Counted from the first letter of the stretch, positions 52,301 to 64,000 are shown. The stretch is DNA of 64,000 nucleotides from Diplosphaera chodatii (GCA_032358165.1 JAALGY010000031.1:434001-498000); one strand, 5' to 3'. Program-made: numbers and translations. The notes: generated by a model not told the origin, from the sequence alone.

Positions 52301-55300
52301 GTCACGGCATGGTGCTAGCCCATGCACATCCCAGGCATGAGACCCCAGGTATAGATGGTCTGGAACCACATCGTGGTGTACAACATACAATAGCATCACT
52401 GCTCACCTTTCACGCAGCGTGACCGGTGCATTTTGGCCGCTGAAGCGGGCCAATGTGCCTGCTTCGATGACCACATTCAGATGTCAGAGCTTATGTAAGC
52501 AGCAACCGACCTATACAGGGACTAACCGTGACGTGCCCTCATTCATCGCAGCACACTGGGCACCTTGGTTGCTGTCGAAGCCAGAGGCTTGGTTGCGCAG
52601 CCCAGATGCTCGCGACGGCAGGCCAGCCCCCCTGGGCGTGCTGGGGGTGCGGAAGCGGCTTCCAGCGCCACCGCCGTGCACGCTGCCGCTGTTAGCGCGA
52701 TACATGTTGCCGCTTCCAGCCTGGTTGAGGTTGCCGCTGCCGGAGCGTGGCATGTTGCCACTGCCAGCACGGTACAGATTGCTGCCGCCGGGTCGGTATG
52801 CGTTGCCGCTGCCGCCTTGGTAGGTGTTGCCGCTGCCGACGTTGTACATGTTGCCGCTGCCGGCACGGTACATGTTGCCGCTGCCGGCCCTGTCCATGGA
52901 GCTGCCCTGGGGCGGTCCCATGGCGCCATGCATCAGCGCATCCCCACGGAAGCTGACACGCCGCTGCCCAAGGGGCGTGCCGCGGCCTCCGTCCATATCA
53001 CCACTGCTCCCTGCAAGCCAGCAGCACCACATGTCAGCAGTGGAGCCATCCCAACTAATGCTTGAGGGGAGCAGCCTCGCAATTGTTGCCATGCACAGCT
53101 CGTGAAACCTGATGCCTGTCGCACGACCATCCATACTTGGCTTCCAAACATCACTGTCGCACCTCTGCTCATGGCGCTGCCTCGCTGGAAGCCATGCGGC
53201 CCGCTGCTCTGCCTGTCGAACGTTGCAACCGACAGCCTGCTGGGGCGCCTGACGTTTTCCGGCGGTCCATAGTCCATCTGCCGCGCTGCCAGCTGCAGTC
53301 AAAGATGAACGGCACACTGAACACCATCGACTGGCAGTTGGCTCAGCCATGCAGCCGCCCTGGCATGCGCGTCGACAGGTTTCCGCACGGCCGGAATACC
53401 TCCATGCGCCCCGTGTGCAGAGCAACCACCCACCTCGAAGGGCGTGGCCATCATGGGCCGCCGGGGGGGCAGCATCACGGACGGCACGACCGCGCCGGGC
53501 ACGATGGCCCCGCCCAGCGGCGCCAGGCCGCTGTTGTCGCTGTCCGTGCCCGAGCCGCTGCCGGCGCCGCTGCCCCGCCGCTCCCCGTCCCAGTGGCCGC
53601 CGCGCATCGCCTGCACGCTGCGCCGGCGGGCGGCCGCCACGGACTCGAAGTGCGCCTCGGGCGCCTCCTCGTCGCCCCCCACCTCGCCCTCCTTCAGCCG
53701 CAGCGTGCCCTGCACGCAGACCGCCGTACACCTGGTTGGCACCGTGCTCCGTGCCTCCCGGGTGATGGTCTCACAGCCTGACCTCTTGACCTTGGGTTCT
53801 GGTGACGGTGACCTGTTGCAGGGGAAGGGGGCAGGAGGCCAGCATGAGGTGCAAGGTTCTGGCAGCACTTTGGCCACGTCAGCGAACCAGGTCGCACCTG
53901 CGTCACAGAGTGCGCAGGGAACTGGCGGTCTGGCGCTGCCACCGTCATGTCGCCCAGGATGGCGCCCCTGTGGATGCGTGACCCCTGGCAGACCAGCACC
54001 CCGTGCCCCATGTGCACGCCATCCTGCGCAGACCAGTGCCGAGTCAGCAACAGGCCTGGGGCCGCCAGGGTGTCGAGGACAAGGTACTGCAAGGGTCCTG
54101 CCCAGAGGAATCCGCTGCTCACTTCGATGATGACAGCGTGCGCAGGCTTCCCATCGTCCTCCGCTGCCGACTCGAGCACCTCTGCCCAAACATCCTGCAT
54201 ACAGAGCATGACCGGCTCTGCAATGATGTGAATACAGCTGTGGACTCCATGGGATGCAGAGCACCAGACGTAACCAAAAGTGAGCCAGGACGGCCGGGCA
54301 GCAGTGTGCTCACCGCCATGCCTGCCGGCGCGATGTAGGATGACCCAACAGAGCACCCGCCGCCAACGGTCACATTCGCTCCGATGATCAGGTTGTCGTA
54401 GTTGCCGACATCCAGGTCGGAGGGCAACCAGGTGTCCTTGCCAACCTTTGCCCCCATCGCCCGGTAGTACCAGGAAACCACCACAGTGCCGTCTGCAGTG
54501 CACCAGCATGTCAGGCGTTGGATGGGCTCCTGAGCATCAGGTGCGATTTGCTACAGGTGCAGCAATGGCATACACCAAAGCATGTGCAAAGCACCTCACC
54601 CCATAGAAGGCCACTGAGGCCGTTCAACGGGCTGCCAGCAATGTTTCCAAAGATCTGCTGCCGGAGTGGCCACAACCAGCGCTTTTGTGCCACCTTAGGG
54701 TCTGTCGGGACCTTGTTCAGCAGCAGCCACTGCAGCAGGAGCAAAACACAACCGTTGATGCAAATGCTCTGCTTTTCATGTCGATGCTGTGCATTCTGCA
54801 GTGTAACATCAGTTTACATAGCGTAAGTAACCACAAACCAGATACGATATCTGGGTTCAGCACCAGGCAGGTACCTTGGCAGCAAGCGTCATCAAGCGTG
54901 GCGCAATGCACATCACAGTGGTGATGAGCACGACGCTCAGGGCGATGGTCTTGATTGCGGAGATGGTGACGATGCGGCAGATCTGGTACTGCAGGCACAA
55001 AGGCACATACCATCAGCATTAGCATGCAAAGTGCACCGACAACTGGCGGGCACTCCAACCCACGTAAACTACAGTGACCTGCCAAGTCAGAAGTACCAAA
55101 ACCTCTTCATGTTGGGAGGGTATAGCTAGATTCGCACCCGTGGGTCAGTCCATGCACTGCTCAACAAGCAGGTGTGCAGGACCAGGTCTAGGACCAGTTT
55201 CGTCTCCCGCTGGCTCGCCGCATCCACCGAGTGGTTGAAGATCAGGCCGAAGATGAAGCCGGAGAACAGGATGCTGCCGCCCAGGAGGGTCAGCTGGGTG

Positions 55301-56840
55301 TACCCCGCTATGACCAGCGCGACAATTGCCTGCCAGGCTGGCAGGGCCCTGCGCAGTTGCAGGCTTGCAGGCTTTGCATGAGGGTGCTTTAATAGACGCC
55401 TTGAAAGGTGACGCATACTGCGGGCGCAGCTCAACACTTGGGGCACCCTGCAAGGCATCGTTGATTAGGCGTTCGCACTTGGGAGCCTTGCGGCTGGCTC
55501 CCTCATCCTTCACTGACAGCACGCTTGGCCCATGCTGCGGCACAGCACCCCCCGGCTGCACGATCGTTCCCGGCTGCAAGACCTGCAGTGCACATCACAG
55601 CAGTGGGCGACATTCGCATATTGTGAAGCGCGAGCTCAGAGCATCATGACACATGCAGCCTGCACCTGGAGGTGACAACACATAAGAGCTGGTGCTGAGT
55701 GCAAGTTCAAAGGTATTCGACACTACGAAAACACAGACTGCGCACAAACCAAAAGCAGCTGCTGTGACACGTACCGTCCCGGGTGAGATGATGGCGCCGA
55801 TGCCAAGATGGCAGCCTGCTCCAATGACAATCTTGCGCATTGACAGCACGCCGCCCTCCGCGGCGCTCAGCTCGGCAGGGTTCAGCCGCACGCCGACCTG
55901 CATCATCAGCAGCATTCCTCATGCTGCTCCAGACCCACCAAGAGCAACCTGATGTTCTATAGACCAGGGACAGCAGCGACCGCACACCTCGATCACACAG
56001 TCGTCGCCGATCTCCACGAGATCAGCCTCCGCAAGGTCCAACGTGCGGATTGTGACCCTCTTCCCGATCTTGGCGCCGAAAGCGCGATAGATGTGGGGCA
56101 TGATCGTGGTCCCGGCGAACCAGGCACTGCCAAAGATCAGCGCCACCTTCGTGAACATCCGCACCTGGTGCAGGAACAGAGACCCTTGCACTCGTTCACC
56201 GAATCGACGACTGCAGGCATGCCTGTCTGCATGCTGGACTCCACCACCAGATGGGACCACGTGCCAGTGCCAGTGCGGAAACATCAGGGGCAGGGACGCA
56301 CCATCCACCAGCGCAGGTAGATGACGCCCCACAGCGGGTAGTTCCCCTCCCGGTAGCGGCCCATCAGCAGCCACTTTGTGGCGGCGCAGACGGGCGTCAG
56401 CAGCACTACCTCCACCAGCAGGATGGTGGGCAGGCCCACCAGGAACACCGGGGCGCCCCGGGCCCCCGGGAACCTGCGGCCAACCAGACACAGAGACTGT
56501 GCAGCACAGTTGCACGTCATGAGTCACCTGTCTTGTGTATGGCACGGCTCGCCAGGCTTGGGCAGGATTGCATGCAGGATTGCATGCAGGGACGGGTGCC
56601 CACCTGGTGTATATCTGCAGGCAGCTCAGCAGGAGGCCCAGCAGGAACCACACGACGAAGGCGCAGGACACGAAGACCGCGGCGCCCTGCGCCGCCGTGC
56701 ACCACCAGGGCGGCGTCAGCGGCGGCGGCAGCTCGGGCGGCGGGATGACCTCCTCGTCCTCATCCGGCACCAGGCCGCTCAGCGCCAGCTTGGAGGCCAG
56801 CGACGAGATGCTCTGGTACTCGTAGATCCAGGCGCCTGTT
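49320..56840 (-). other. NRPS terminal region: alternating membrane helices and hexapeptide (left-handed beta-helix) cassettes
   Basis: After T2, hydrophobic segments ([40 protein letters not shown]) precede cassette 1 ([48 protein letters not shown]). Helices near 55240-55330 and 54910-54970 precede cassette 2 ([55 protein letters not shown]). A Ser/Gly-rich insert follows, then helices at about 51430-51600 and cassette 3 ([51 protein letters not shown]). Three TM-plus-cassette units recall the TM/tandem-domain layout of epsilon-poly-lysine-synthetase-like NRPSs and the NRPS terminal domain TIGR02353. The family assignment is from memory of that pattern. The last exon is a disordered Gly/Pro/Ser-rich end. 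Confidence 0.8.
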
Positions 56841-59800
56841 GAATCAGACACAAGACACAAAATTTGAAGCAGACCATGATTGGCATGATTGTGCTGCAAA
56901 TAACCAATTGGTATTGCATGCACAAATCACCCTGTCTGCGAAGAGTTCACCTGGAATCTCTGGCGCGTTGAGCATCTGTCGGACCTTCGACAGGGCGATG
57001 CCAGCCTTCAGGCTGTTGCCACCGATCTGCAAGCCATGGCAACACACGTCACGGGCGTGTGCAATGGGATGTACAGCAGCCCTGAATGCTCGTTCGCTGG
57101 GTCACTGGCTGCAGCAAGCAGCATGACCGTGTGTGCTGAAACCATGGCGGGCCGCACCTCGAAGAAGCTCATCTGCGTGCCAATGGAGCCCGGCTCCACC
57201 GCCAGCACCTCCTCCCAGGCCGCCTGGATGACCTGCTCGATGCGGTTGATGGGCGCCACATACTCGCCCATGTCCACCATGTCGATGGAGTGCCGCGGCA
57301 GCGCCAGCCGCGCAATCTGCAGGTCACAACCCCGGGCTCGGAGGTGGAGAAGCCTGTGCCGCATGCTTGGGGTGTGCACCTGTGCTTCCTCAGTTTCACC
57401 AAGCACAAGCATTGAATATATGCACATGACACAGAAGGCAAGCCGGTCCCCACCTTGCCGTTCGGCAGCCGCGGCATCTGGGACAGGATGCGGACAGAGG
57501 TGGGCACCATGTAGGCGGGCAGCTTGGCCCGTGCTGCTGCCAGCAGCGCATCAACATTGACCTCGGCGCCAGGCTTGCACGTCACGTTCATGACCAGTGC
57601 AGCCTTGTCCGTGCTGGGGTCCTGCGAGACAGGGGCAGGAACACTGGTGTACAGCATGTCGATGGGACAAGACAGGGTGACAGAGCTGGTCAGCATGATA
57701 TCCTTATTCGATTCATGCGGTGGAGGAGAAGCATCGGCAGCACAGAAGATGGTCAGGCAGAAGACAAAGCAACGTTACCTGCAGTGCAGCAACAGCGTCA
57801 CTGACGCCAGGCACAGCCGCCACCACTGCCTCGATCTCGCCCAGCTCCAGGCGGAAGCCTCTGAGCTTCACTTGGGCGTCAGCGCGTCCGACATATCTGC
57901 ACAGAGCACAGCTCATGCTGAGGTCAGGTCCACTTGATGTCGATTAACAGCCAGCTCGAAGCGCTGCCTCCATTGCAGCTAAGAAGAACATCGGAAGTCT
58001 GTCAGACATCTCTGGCATAGAACATAGGACATGCCAACTGCTGTCTCACCTCAGATTCCCATCAGGCATCCAGGCCACCACATCGCCAGTCCGGTACATG
58101 CGACCGTATGCTGAGATGTCGCCTGGCTGCTTGAAGGGGTTGGGCAGGAAGCGCTCAGCCGTCAGCTGCGGCTGGCCAGCATACCCACGAGCGACGCACA
58201 CACCACTGGCGAACAGCTCGCCAGGTACGCCTATCGGCAGCGGTTGCAGTGAGCGCGGGTCCAGCACATACAGCCGCGTGTTGTGGATGGGGCGCCCAAT
58301 GGGCACGCTGCCGATGCCGCTGTACTGGGCACAGGGGAAAGTGGCCACCATGACGCTGGCCTCCGTCGGGCCTGCGCATAGGTGTGCAGCCCTTCAGTGA
58401 TGGCACTGCACATTCGCAATGGCAACTGCTGCGAACTCATTGCTGCATGGCCTGCAGTGCGGAGCCTGCCTCACGGACATAGTCCGAGTACAAGGTTGCA
58501 CCCACCATAGCAATTGAAGATTGCAGCAGCAGGTGCCATGTGCTGGGCCTTGGCCAAAGTAGCAGGGTGCAAAGCTTCTGCACCCAATGCCAGGTTGCGT
58601 AGGCTAGCTAGCTCCGAAGGATCCTGGCAGGTGTCCATAATTGCCTGCACAAGGCAGAAAACCAGGGTCGAGGCGACAAGGGTAGGCACATGAGATCTTG
58701 CTTACACATAGCAACCGAGCAGACGAAGGTGTCTTTCATGTGCACACCTGGAATTGAGAGGGTGTTATCATCAGGAACACCACATTGTGCTGCCTGATCA
58801 AGTGCCGTGCGATGTCGGGGTCCTTAATGTCGTCCGCAGGCGCTACCACGATGCCGCAGCCCATGCTCAGCGGCAGCCAGATGTCCATGATGCTGCCGTC
58901 GAAGATGAACGGCATGGTCTGGAAGAACATGGAGCCAGGGGCGATGCGTGCCGTCGCGGTGCTGTAGTAGTGCAGCAGGTTCACCACGCCGCCGTGGCAC
59001 ACCTCCACGCCCTGCAGGGCACATTGAGATAATTTGTTATTGGTGGTGCCATTCCCATCCCAATCGGACCTTTCAAGTGATGGATGGAGCCCGGAAAGCA
59101 TGCAGTTGGTCAGGCCTCACCTTGGGCTGGCCGGTGGAACCAGAGGTGAAGATGCAGTAGGCGAGGTCGGTCGGCCCAGAGTGCGGCCGCAGGTTGCTCA
59201 TGGGCTGATCCCGGAAGCGCTCCCAGCCCTGATCTATGACCACCACTTGCACATCTGGCAGCTCGGCTGTCCCAGCTGTCGCCGAGACCAGCAGCAGCTT
59301 GACGCCCGTCTGGTTGAGCATGTACATGGCGCGCTCTGCGGGCAGCTCAGGGTCCAGCGGCACATAGTAGCCGCCGGCCTTCATGACCGCCAGCAGCGCG
59401 ATGTACAGCTGCGGGCACTTGGGCAGCGACACGCCCACTGCGCAGCCCGTGGCCACGCCCCTGCTCACCAGCCAGTGCGCCAGCTGGTTGGCAGCGGTGT
59501 TGACGGCAGCGTATGACAGCTGCGTGTCGCCCGCTACGAGGCAGGCCGCCATGGATGCGCGGGCTGCCATCCGCTCAAACATCTGGGGCAGCGTCTGGGT
59601 GGCAGGGTACGGGGCGTATGTCTTGTTGAACGTCTGCAGCGTGAGCTGCCGCTCCTGCTGGTCCATGATGTCCAGCTGTGACAGCGTCAGCTCGGGCTGG
59701 GACACCACGGCGGCCAGCAGCGTGGCGAAGTGCTGCGCCATGCGCTCCACGGTGGATGCATCGAACAGATCTGTTGCATAGCTGATGGACCCCTTGATGC

Positions 59801-62800
59801 CGTCATCCCTGCACCCGTCACATCGTACAGCGTCATGCATGAAAGGTGGTGCACTGTCCCAGTGTCACGCCAGTAGGACGGTTCACCGTATGCTGCACAG
59901 CTACAAGCATCTGACCTGAGGCTGACGGTGAACACCATGTCTGTGGGCACGGCGTTGCCGCGGTCGGGTGCCACAGCCTCCACCTGCACCCCGTGCCAGC
60001 CGGGCAGCGGGCCCTCACTGAAGTCCCCGCCCTCAGCATCCAGCGTCAGCATCACCTAAGCAGGTCCACAGCAGGCTCAAGTGCTGAACAAACACCAGTC
60101 GAGAGGTCTGCCCGTGACCCAGGCTGCACGATCTGGACGCCACAGCAAACATGTCAACTGGCAGTTTAGCACTGCACCTGGTAGAGGGGAGTGAAGGCAG
60201 CGCTGCGAGTGATGCCCAGGCTGTCGACCACCTGGGCGAACGGCACGTTGCCGTGCACAAAGGCCTGTGTGGCCACTGCCCGCGCGCGCTGGATGGCTGT
60301 GCGGAAGCTCGGGTCGCCTGACAGGTCTATCCGCAGCGCCAGCGTGTTGAGGAAGGCACCCATGACGTCTTGCACAGCCGACATGTCGCGGTTGGCGTAG
60401 GGCGTGCCCACCACGATGTCCTCTGATGCTGTGTACTTGTGTAGCAAGACCTGTGGACACGGACTTGTGTTTTGAGCATCGGACCTTATGCTTATATATG
60501 CCAAGATAGCATGTGGTGCACGGGTTCAAACAGGCGACATTTCAGCAGGATGATCACCTGCAGTGCAGCAAGCACCACAACGAACGCCGTCGTCTGCTGC
60601 GCCGTCGCGAGCTGCTGCAGCCCCTGGCTCACGGTCGCCGGGGCGGCAAACTGCAGCTGCGCGCCGGCTGTCGACATGGTGGGCGGGCGCGGCCGGTCGA
60701 CTGGGAGCTCCAGCAGGCCGGGCGCCCCCGTCAGCGTCTGGCGCCACCAGGCGAGCTCGGCCTCGAAGGCGTCGCCGCCGTGCTGCTCGCGCTGCCACGC
60801 GGCGTAGTCGATGTAGGCCACGCTGAGGAGCGGCAGCTCGGGTGACACGCCCCGCAGCGCAGCGCTGTACGCCGCCGCCAGGTCCCGACCCAGAATGGCG
60901 AGCGAGATGCCATCTGTGATCGCGTGATGCTGCACAATGAGCAGCACGTGCTCCCTGGCCGACACCCGCCACAGCTGCGCACAGCAAACGATACTTCAGC
61001 ATAAGTTCACTGCCATTCCATATATGATGAGGGCTGAGGGTGCTGGGCATTTGGCTTGTGGTCAGCTGCATGCCGTGCACATCGTTGGGTGCCTGCAGGC
61101 GACTTGTCATCACTCGTGAACTGCTCGTCAGCTCACCTTGATGCGGACCATTGGGTCGCGATACAGATCGAAGGGTGCGGCAGTGGCCTTCCTCCACGCC
61201 GCAGCCAAGCTGGAGCTGCTGCGAATGCCCAGCCCACCGCTGGGCAGCTGCTGGATCACAGCAGAGCCGTTTGTCACGATGGCGGCACCCACTGTCAGCT
61301 GCACTGCCGATGCCGGCAGCAGCGTCTGGTATGCAGTGCCGCCAAGGACCGAAAACTGTGTCCTCAGCACCTGCAGGGTAGCAACCCAGATGTCAGACAC
61401 CCTTCCGAGTGATGCCATGGCAGCTAGACGCCTGACACTGTGGCTGTTGCTCTCACCAGGTGGCGCTCAGCCATCAGGCGCACGGCGGCCTGCAGCGCAT
61501 TTGTGTCCAGGTTGCCGAGCAGGCGCACGCCCCAGGGGGTGTTGTACGCGGCGCTGGCTGGGTCCTGCTGCCACAGCTGCAGGAATTGCTCCTGTGCGGT
61601 CGGGAAGGCAGCAGTGAGCCGTGCACACCGAGTGTGTCAACATCGTTTCCACTACCTCAGTACCGTTTCAGCGCTGTGCGCGAGACAAGGCATGCACCTG
61701 CTGGAAGGACAACGGCGTTGGGACGACGGTGCCGTCGCCTGCTGCAGCGCCGCTCACAGTGGGCAGCAGCGGCGCACGCCTCGGCACGCCCGACCCCAGC
61801 AGATCGTCCCAGATCTTGTCCGACAGCGAGCGGATCGTCTGGTGGGTGAACAGCCAGGCGCCAGGGATGTCCTGCTCCAAGGCGAGCTCCTTGCGCACGA
61901 GCGTGCACACGGCCGCAGTCGACAGCGAGTTGCCGCCCAGCTCGAAGAAGTTGGCGTGCACAGAGATCGGCTCGCTCTTCTGCAGGATCTCCTGCCATGC
62001 GCTGCACACTGCAGCCTCCACGTGGTTGGACGGCGCAACATACTCTGCAGTGGCCTCGAACTGGTGCCTTGGCAGACTGCGGCGATCCACCTACGAATGG
62101 GAAGGACCGTTTCAGCAGGGCGGTGCTACTGCTCCGCAACATCTGCAGCGCAAATGCGGTGTTGTGTCCAACAAAGAGTGAGGCGCATCATGTCTCACCT
62201 TGCCATTGGGCAGCCTCGGCAGTTCGGCCAGGCGCACAACAGCTGATGGGACCATGTATCTTGGCAGCTTAGCGCTGCAGGCTGCCAGCACCGCCTCCCG
62301 GTCAGCATTCGCCGGCGCCACATAAGCAATGAGCGCAGCACTTGGCTTGTCGCCATCCTGCAGCACCACCGCTGCGCTCTGCACACCCGGCGCGGCAGAG
62401 GTGACCGCCTCAATCTCGCCCAGCTCAACCCGGAAGCCTCTGAGCTGCACTTGACCATCCTTGCGGCCAAAGAACCTGCAGTGCACGACCAATGCAAGGT
62501 CACCCTCGACATAACACAAGGGTGCTGATATGATCACTTGATCGACATAACAACCATAGTCGTGATATGCATCAAGACAGCTGGTGCAACGACTGCTGAC
62601 CTCTGAATGCCGCTGGGCAGCCACATGACATTGTCGCCGGTGCGGTACATCCGGTTGTACGCATCGCCATCGCCCGGCAGCTTGAAAGGGTTGAACAGGA
62701 AGGCCGCTGCGGTGAGCTCAGGCCGCGCCAGGTAGCCGCGTGCAACGCCGGGGCCGCTGATGAACAGCTCGCCGGGCACGCCAACAGGCACAGGCGCCAG

Positions 62801-64000
62801 CGACACCGGGTCCAGCACATAGTGGCGCATGTTGGTGAAGGGCCTGCAACGTGCCACAGCTCATTGTGTCATTCCCATGCAACAGGACAGCAGCGCAATG
62901 CAAAGCATGTCATCGAAGGATCTGTTATAACAGCTGCACAGTCACAAGGACTGATGTACCGTCTGCACAATTCTTACCTGCCAATCGGCACTGAGACTGC
63001 ATCCCCGTAGTCGTTGCACAGGAAGGAGGTGGTGATGACGCTGGCCTCTGTTGGCCCGTATGCATCATGCAGCTCGGCACAAGGTGCCGCCTGCCGCATG
63101 GCCGCCACAGCCGCCGGGCGCACTGCCTCACCGCCGTAGTTCACATGCCGCAGGCTGGTCAGCATGCCACGGTCGCGGCACACCTCCAGCAGCGCCTGTC
63201 AGCACCAGGAACGCTGCATGAGACACTGCGCATTGGAGTGTGTGGCTGCGTCACTCATAGCAGGGTCTGTAGCACAATTTTGCTCCGTTCACCTGGCACA
63301 TAGACGGCACGATACTGATGGACGCGATGTAGTGCTGCTGCACGAGCGCAGCGACACGCTCCACATTCTTCATTTCCTCTGCTGGCGACACCACCACCGA
63401 GCAGCCCATGGCCAGGGGGGACCAGAAGTCCAGCACGCTGAGGTCGAAGTTGACGGCCATCCACTGCAGCACCTTGTCGCCGGGGCGCACGCCCGCGTTG
63501 CGCAGCACGCTGGTTTCGTACGCAATGACATTGGCCACACCTGCGGGCAGCACCACCATCTGTCATAGTTGCTGCAAGCTGGTTGAGGCGCGTTGAGCAT
63601 CAGCAGACAGTAGAATTTAGCATCTCATGCAGTTACTTACAGCACAGTCAGCATGCTGACGCACCTGCATGCTCCACGGGGATGCCCTTCGGCTCGCCCG
63701 TCGAGCCGGAGGTGAACATGATGGTGTACAGGTCGTTGGGCCGGCTGCGTGGCTGCAGGCTGTCGGCTGGCAGGCTGCTGAACTGCTGCCACAGGCTGTC
63801 AGCAACCAGCACCTGAATGCCAGCGGGCAGCTGCTCTGCGGCGGGTGCAGTGCCAGCCTGTGTGACCAGCAGGCGGGCGCCGCACTGCTGCAGGATGTTG
63901 ACGACTCGCTTGGAGGGCGCGGTGTGGTCGATAGGCACATAGCAGCCGCCGGCCTTGAGGATCGCAACAAGCGCGATGTAGACCTCGAAGCACTTGTCCA
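49320..64000 (-). CDS. Non-ribosomal peptide synthetase with membrane/beta-helix terminal domain (5' end outside window)
   Basis: Giant multi-exon gene read right to left, entering the window inside an adenylation domain. Order: A1 (partial) 64000-62200, T1 about 62095-61860, C about 61740-59690, A2 about 59660-57450, T2 about 57330-56940, then a terminal region to the stop at 49320-49322. Core motifs are intact: [11 protein letters not shown] and YGPTEAS in A1, LGGNSL in T1, HHAITDG in [12 protein letters not shown] and YRTGD in A2, FFE|IGGNSL in T2. The terminal region alternates hydrophobic helices with hexapeptide-repeat cassettes. There is no thioesterase or reductase. Domain names are sure; most exon borders were not closed. 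The last exon is 49320-49763, and the one before starts at 49924 ([19 protein letters not shown]). The high intron count argues against bacterial contamination. Product and substrates are unknown. Confidence 0.93.
52676..52891 (-). repeat. Nine-copy octapeptide repeat (RAGSGNMY) in the NRPS
   Basis: Nine contiguous 24-bp units on the minus strand encode variants of RAGSGNMY (RAGSGNMY twice, [56 protein letters not shown]). They sit in a Ser/Gly/Arg-rich exon between the second and third hexapeptide cassettes. The units keep perfect 24-bp spacing, pointing to tandem duplication. Function unknown; probably a flexible linker. Confidence 0.9.
56940..57330 (-). other. NRPS carrier (thiolation) domain T2
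   Basis: Carrier split by an intron just before the active site: [15 protein letters not shown] then MSFFE joins [19 protein letters not shown]. The attachment Ser codon is at 57012-57014 (minus). It is the last carrier and feeds directly into the membrane region. Confidence 0.9.
57450..59660 (-). other. NRPS adenylation domain A2
   Basis: Second activating domain: [15 protein letters not shown] motif ([19 protein letters not shown]), [10 protein letters not shown] at 59122-59152, [20 protein letters not shown] (about 58860-58920), NCYG|GPTEASV split by an intron (about 58500 and 58360), [20 protein letters not shown] (about 58095), [20 protein letters not shown] and LPAYMVP with LPRLPNGK (about 57455-57475). 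At least seven exons. All core motifs are present. Confidence 0.93.
59690..61740 (-). other. NRPS condensation domain
   Basis: Peptide-bond-forming domain spread over several exons. It opens with [10 protein letters not shown] and [17 protein letters not shown]. The active-site motif HHAITDG is intact at 60908-60928. It continues with [22 protein letters not shown] and [13 protein letters not shown], all typical late C-domain motifs, and ends before the [14 protein letters not shown] linker. I did not try to assign an LCL or DCL subtype; no epimerase domain is visible beside it. Confidence 0.9.
61860..62095 (-). other. NRPS carrier (thiolation) domain T1
   Basis: Phosphopantetheine carrier of the first visible module: [20 protein letters not shown] leads to [10 protein letters not shown], with the attachment Ser codon at 61926-61928 (minus). 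It follows A1 and precedes the condensation domain, the standard module order. Confidence 0.93.
62200..64000 (-). other. NRPS adenylation domain A1 (5' part missing)
   Basis: Amino-acid-activating domain. It enters at [11 protein letters not shown], followed by [12 protein letters not shown] (about 63690-63720), [17 protein letters not shown] (about 63400-63460), [11 protein letters not shown] (about 63035-63070), [14 protein letters not shown] (about 62740-62780), MYRTGD (about 62640), [20 protein letters not shown] (about 62410-62475) and LPRYMVP then LPRLPNGK (lysine near 62200). Motif A1 and the start lie beyond the window. Introns fall at about 63570-63660 and at several other points. 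Motifs are intact, so it should be active. Confidence 0.93.

Noticed and set aside
52511..53731. 406-codon minus-strand frame as a single continuous exon.
   Set aside because: Only the part carrying the octapeptide repeat looks like NRPS coding sequence; the rest reads through intron sequence in a poorly composed frame.
56560..56605. Duplicated ggattgcatgca motif as a functional site.
   Set aside because: Two adjacent copies within an NRPS intron; GCATGC-type words are common in the introns of this whole window.
44676..64000. A biosynthetic cluster linking the acetolactate synthase subunit to the NRPS.
   Set aside because: They are convergent, the ALS subunit is a housekeeping gene of every green plant, and no tailoring enzyme, transporter or phosphopantetheinyl transferase lies nearby.

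Overview
This is a GC-rich nuclear window from a eukaryote, most likely a green alga (Chlorophyta, plausibly Trebouxiophyceae). The coding sequence is cut into many short exons by introns of roughly 70-400 bp, with acceptors dominated by CTGCAG. Several genes have plant-type architecture: HMA2/3/4-like zinc ATPase, PP2C12-like phosphatase and two-repeat acetolactate synthase small subunit. A fasciclin protein carries algal-wall-style Ser/Pro spacers, and several genes are followed by TGTAA, the usual chlorophyte polyadenylation signal. The organism call is inference; no rRNA, tRNA or organellar marker is present. Exon boundaries were read by hand from splice motifs and phase. Five genes (SDA1, HMA, PP2C, ABCE1, ALS small subunit) give closed, phase-consistent models. 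The other three are domain-level models.

Layout: (1) 552-13635 (+), a neuropathy-target-esterase-like lysophospholipase with cyclic-nucleotide-binding modules, a patatin domain and a long disordered tail. (2) 13988-20141 (-), a secreted protein with three FAS1 domains joined by Ala/Pro/Lys-rich and (S)PPP spacers. (3) 21167-26402 (+), SDA1, a 60S biogenesis and export factor. (4) 26735-33528 (+), a P1B-2 Zn/Cd ATPase with an added His/Cys-rich N-terminal region and a Cys-pair-rich tail. (5) 34518-39116 (+), a PP2C phosphatase fused to a coiled coil and an RGG/poly-Q tail. (6) 39521-43973 (+), ABCE1/RLI1 ribosome-recycling factor. (7) 44676-48023 (+), plastid acetolactate synthase regulatory subunit. 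(8) 49320-64000 and beyond (-), a giant intron-rich non-ribosomal peptide synthetase, truncated by the window edge.

The standout is the synthetase. It reads A(partial)-T-C-A-T and then ends in a long membrane region in which transmembrane segments alternate with left-handed beta-helix (hexapeptide) cassettes. This resembles the terminal domain of bacterial poly-amino-acid synthetase-like NRPSs and not a thioesterase. All core motifs checked are intact, so it looks functional. The other genes are mostly housekeeping, and I see no evidence that they form a pathway with the synthetase.
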